DNA of 64,000 bases from Streptomyces sp. 135. GTDB taxonomy: Bacteria; Actinomycetota; Actinomycetes; Streptomycetales; Streptomycetaceae. The position numbers and the translations under genes were made by a program. The notes under the pieces are model-generated. The model ran no database searches. It was given only the letters and a program-made list of their open reading frames with translations, and was not told the origin of the DNA. Every line of letters starts with the position of its first letter. The stretch's first letter is position 1. The stretch covers positions 186,001 through 250,000 of the forward strand of contig NZ_CP075691.1 of assembly GCF_020026305.1 (NCBI RefSeq). The letters run 5' to 3'. This document shows positions 61,958-64,000 of the stretch, in pieces.

Positions 61958-63481
61958 TCAGCCACCGTCCCGTGCGCGGAAGGTGCTGCCCGCGTCCTGC
62001 CGGTACGGCGTGCTCTGCCACTGTCCGAAGTCGAGTACGCGGCTCGGGTCGTGGGCCACGAACTTCCACGGTCCGAGGTAGGCGTTGTCGTGCCAGCGGT
62101 TGTGCTGCTTGCGGGTGATCGCCTCGGCAACCCGCTCGCCCTGGTAGGGCGACCAGTCCGGATAGGTGCCGTAGTTGGCGAGGACCGCCATGCGGTCGCA
62201 CTTCGCCGCGCAGTCGACGACGGACTTGTCCAGCACGAAGCGGTTGTCGTGGATGTCCACGCGCTGGGTCTTCCACCGGCAGTCGCCGTAGAGCGGTGCG
62301 GTGGCGATCGCGGGCCGCGCGCAGCGGTCGGTGTCCTTCACCAGCAGCGTGCAGTCACCGGACGAGGTGTTGGCGGGGCTGTTGCAGAACCGGTCGGCGT
62401 TCTCCCACAGGGTGATGCCGGACCAGTTGTCCTCCAGCACGTTCCGGTAGATCTCGATCTTGTCCGTGCGGGCCCGGACCCGTGGTTCGCCGCCGGACTC
62501 GGACACGTAGACGGTCGCGAACGGGAAGTTGTCGCCGCGGTCGGCGTACCTGCGGCCCTCGACCCAGTTGTTCCGCCGGATCGTGTTCTTCCGGATGACC
62601 GCGTTGTAGCTGGTCTCGTAGATCAGCGCGGCACCGTCGTTGGTCTCCAGGACGTTGTCCTCGATGCGGAAGTCGTTGTTGTTGGTGTCCGCCCACAGTC
62701 CCGATCCGCGGTTGTCGTGCACCCAGTTGCCGCGCACGTCGGCGCCGTCGACGGCCCAGAACTTGATGCCTCCGGTGCAGCCGCAGCCCTTGCGCCGCCG
62801 CTCCCAGTCGTCGGTGTTGTTGCCGACGATCTCGTTGCCCTCGACCACCAGGTCCCTGAGCCGGCCGGTCGCCTTGTACGCGTTCATGCCGTACTGGCCG
62901 TTGCCGCGCAGGCAGTTGGCGCGGACCCGCTGGCGGGCGCCGGCCATCAGTCCGGCACCGGAGTTGTGCTGGATCGTCGCGTGCTCGATCACCCATCCGT
63001 CGGCCGAGTCGTGGTTGACCACGCCCTCGTCCGGCGGCGCCACGAAGCGCTGCACGGTCAGGTGGCGGATGGTGACGTCGCGGGCCCTGCCGCCGAACGC
63101 GTACTGGTTGGCCTTCCGGCCGTCGAGCACCGCGCCCGGCGCTCCGAGGTAGCGGTTGCCCTTCTTGGGGATGACCTGGGCGTAGCGGTCCGGCTGGAGC
63201 CTGTGTCTGCCCGGCCGGAGCCAGAACGTGGTGTTCGGGGGGCTGTTCTTGGTCTTCGTGGCCAGGTCGCCGACCTTGGCGGGGTCGACGGTCACCGCGC
63301 CCGCGGGTGCCTTCGCCGGTCCGGCGGCCGGCTCGGCGCACACGCGGGCCACGGGCCGGGCCGCGGACGTCGGGGGTGCGGCGGCCGGCTTCTTCCGGGC
63401 GTCCGGAGTGCTCTCACAGCCGGCCGCCAGCAGGGCCAGCGCCGCCGCCGGGAGCACCCAGCTCCGCCACTTCCTCCCCAC
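61958..63481 (-). CDS. Lipoprotein with right-handed parallel beta-helix
   Basis: A 507-aa predicted lipoprotein. VLPAAALALLAAGCES is a lipobox with the Cys at about residue 22. A Pro/Ala-rich linker is followed by a pectate-lyase-like beta-helix: repeated turns such as DVTIRHLTVQRF, VIEHATIQHNSGAGLMAG, VVEGNEIVGNNTDDWE, FRIEDNVLETNDGAALIYE and IEIYRNVLEDNWSGITLWEN. This fold is found in polysaccharide lyases and epimerases; catalytic residues cannot be assigned. Several Cys (GCGCTGG, CAAKCD) may form disulfides. GTG start 8 bp after the heparinase-like gene. It probably processes the exported polymer. Confidence 0.88.
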   Translation of the reverse strand: MGRKWRSWVLPAAALALLAAGCESTPDARKKPAAAPPTSAARPVARVCAEPAAGPAKAPAGAVTVDPAKVGDLATKTKNSPPNTTFWLRPGRHRLQPDRYAQVIPKKGNRYLGAPGAVLDGRKANQYAFGGRARDVTIRHLTVQRFVAPPDEGVVNHDSADGWVIEHATIQHNSGAGLMAGARQRVRANCLRGNGQYGMNAYKATGRLRDLVVEGNEIVGNNTDDWERRRKGCGCTGGIKFWAVDGADVRGNWVHDNRGSGLWADTNNNDFRIEDNVLETNDGAALIYETSYNAVIRKNTIRRNNWVEGRRYADRGDNFPFATVYVSESGGEPRVRARTDKIEIYRNVLEDNWSGITLWENADRFCNSPANTSSGDCTLLVKDTDRCARPAIATAPLYGDCRWKTQRVDIHDNRFVLDKSVVDCAAKCDRMAVLANYGTYPDWSPYQGERVAEAITRKQHNRWHDNAYLGPWKFVAHDPSRVLDFGQWQSTPYRQDAGSTFRARDGG

Positions 63482-63489
63482 GAGTCCCC

Positions 63490-64000
63490 CTAGCCCCGGA
63501 AGCCGAGCACGGTGGTGAACCCCTCGGCGCCGTCGGTGAAGCCGGTGCCGACCAGCGTGGTGGCGGGTTCCTTGCGCCCGAAGCCGGCGGAGTACCAGCC
63601 GAGGGGCGGATCGCTCTCACCGCGATGCGCCCGCCAGCGCAGTTGCTCGGGCAGGTCGAGCACCGCGGAGCGTTCCTCGCCGTCCCGGGTCCAGGTGAGC
63701 ACGGCCCGCTCCCCCGCCAGGTCCGCGGTGATCGCCGGGCCGAGGTGGAACACCAGGCGTACGGACCGGCCCGGGCCGCGCACCTCGTCGACGACCCTCA
63801 GCTCACGGCTCGCGGCCGTCAGCTCCACCCTGCGGCGGTGCACCGAGGGGCGGTAGCCGTCGTGCTCGGCACACCAGCGGGCCACGTCACCGGTTGTCTC
63901 GGCGGCCAGGACGCGGCTGCGGGCGTGGCGGGTCCACAGGAACGGCCCGCCGGATACGGACTGGTCGGCGCCGTCCAGTTGCAGGGTGTTGTGGCCGAGG
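63490..64000 (-). CDS. Heparinase II/III-like protein, C-terminal part (cut by window edge)
   Basis: The 3' end of a gene that continues past the window. The frame is open to the edge and reads LGHNTLQLDGADQSVSGGPF then LWTRHARSRVLAAETTGDVA, matching the heparinase II/III C-terminal beta-sheet domain, where a His-Asn-Thr triplet (here GHNTLQLDG) is characteristic. The end is ATTLVGTGFTDGAEGFTTVL. The catalytic alpha/alpha-barrel lies outside the window. In a biosynthetic operon such proteins are usually polymer-trimming lyases or assembly factors. First visible gene of the 14-gene run. Confidence 0.83.
   Translation of the reverse strand, partial: LGHNTLQLDGADQSVSGGPFLWTRHARSRVLAAETTGDVARWCAEHDGYRPSVHRRRVELTAASRELRVVDEVRGPGRSVRLVFHLGPAITADLAGERAVLTWTRDGEERSAVLDLPEQLRWRAHRGESDPPLGWYSAGFGRKEPATTLVGTGFTDGAEGFTTVLGFRG

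Overview
The window is a GC-rich chromosomal stretch that reads as Streptomyces or a close relative. The signs are dense coding, frequent GTG starts, 4-nt start/stop overlaps, Tat-exported enzymes, a perfect CebR operator, DUF397/XRE and DUF6415 genes, and a SapB-type ram cluster. It has the look of an accessory region: plant-polymer degradation, cell-surface products, regulators and several broken genes. I saw no rRNA, tRNA, CRISPR array or insertion sequence.

Positions 1-16084 handle plant polymers. A minus-strand operon (3795 to the left edge) carries GH12 endoglucanase, GH6 cellobiohydrolase, an AA10 LPMO with CBM2 and a second AA10 LPMO, under a CebR box at 3859-3872. After a decayed SDR gene, a Tat-exported putative cysteine peptidase and a FUSC-type membrane protein comes a GH6 endoglucanase with an imperfect CebR site. 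A second operon, also minus strand, has the bxlR-E-F-G-A layout (LacI regulator, xylobiose-type ABC importer, GH3 enzyme) and ends in a secreted GH10 xylanase. Together these cut cellulose and xylan outside the cell and import the short xylo-oligomers.

Positions 16232-40370 are mixed: an unrecognised zinc-ribbon-like protein, DUF6415, a DUF397/XRE pair, a SAM methyltransferase, an NmrA-like protein, a secreted ricin-type lectin, an ArsR-type regulator, a DUF4383 gene stopped by TGA, a PhoD phosphatase with a coupled secreted partner, a secreted protein-arginine deiminase homologue, an ECF41 sigma factor with an FAD oxidoreductase, a decayed luciferase-like gene, an M23 peptidase with a P-domain, an XRE regulator, a frameshifted large LuxR regulator with an 18-bp minisatellite, and a metallo-hydrolase/esterase pair.

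Positions 40435-47395 are a complete class III lanthipeptide locus: ramC-ramS-ramA-ramB with convergent ramR. The 38-residue RamS has a SapB-like leader, but its core differs from SapB and AmfS as I remember them. A frameshifted MaoC gene and a PAP2 phosphatase follow.

Positions 49167 to the right edge are one unbroken minus-strand run of 14 genes, eight of the 13 junctions being 4-nt overlaps. It encodes a surface polysaccharide system: nucleotide-sugar supply and tailoring, two glycosyltransferases, a flippase, an O-antigen-ligase-like protein, a pyruvyltransferase, and two polysaccharide-lyase-like proteins. Of everything here, this operon and the RamS variant look most likely to be undescribed. 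Starts were chosen from ribosome-binding sites, overlaps and signal peptides; family names come from motif recognition, not from searches.
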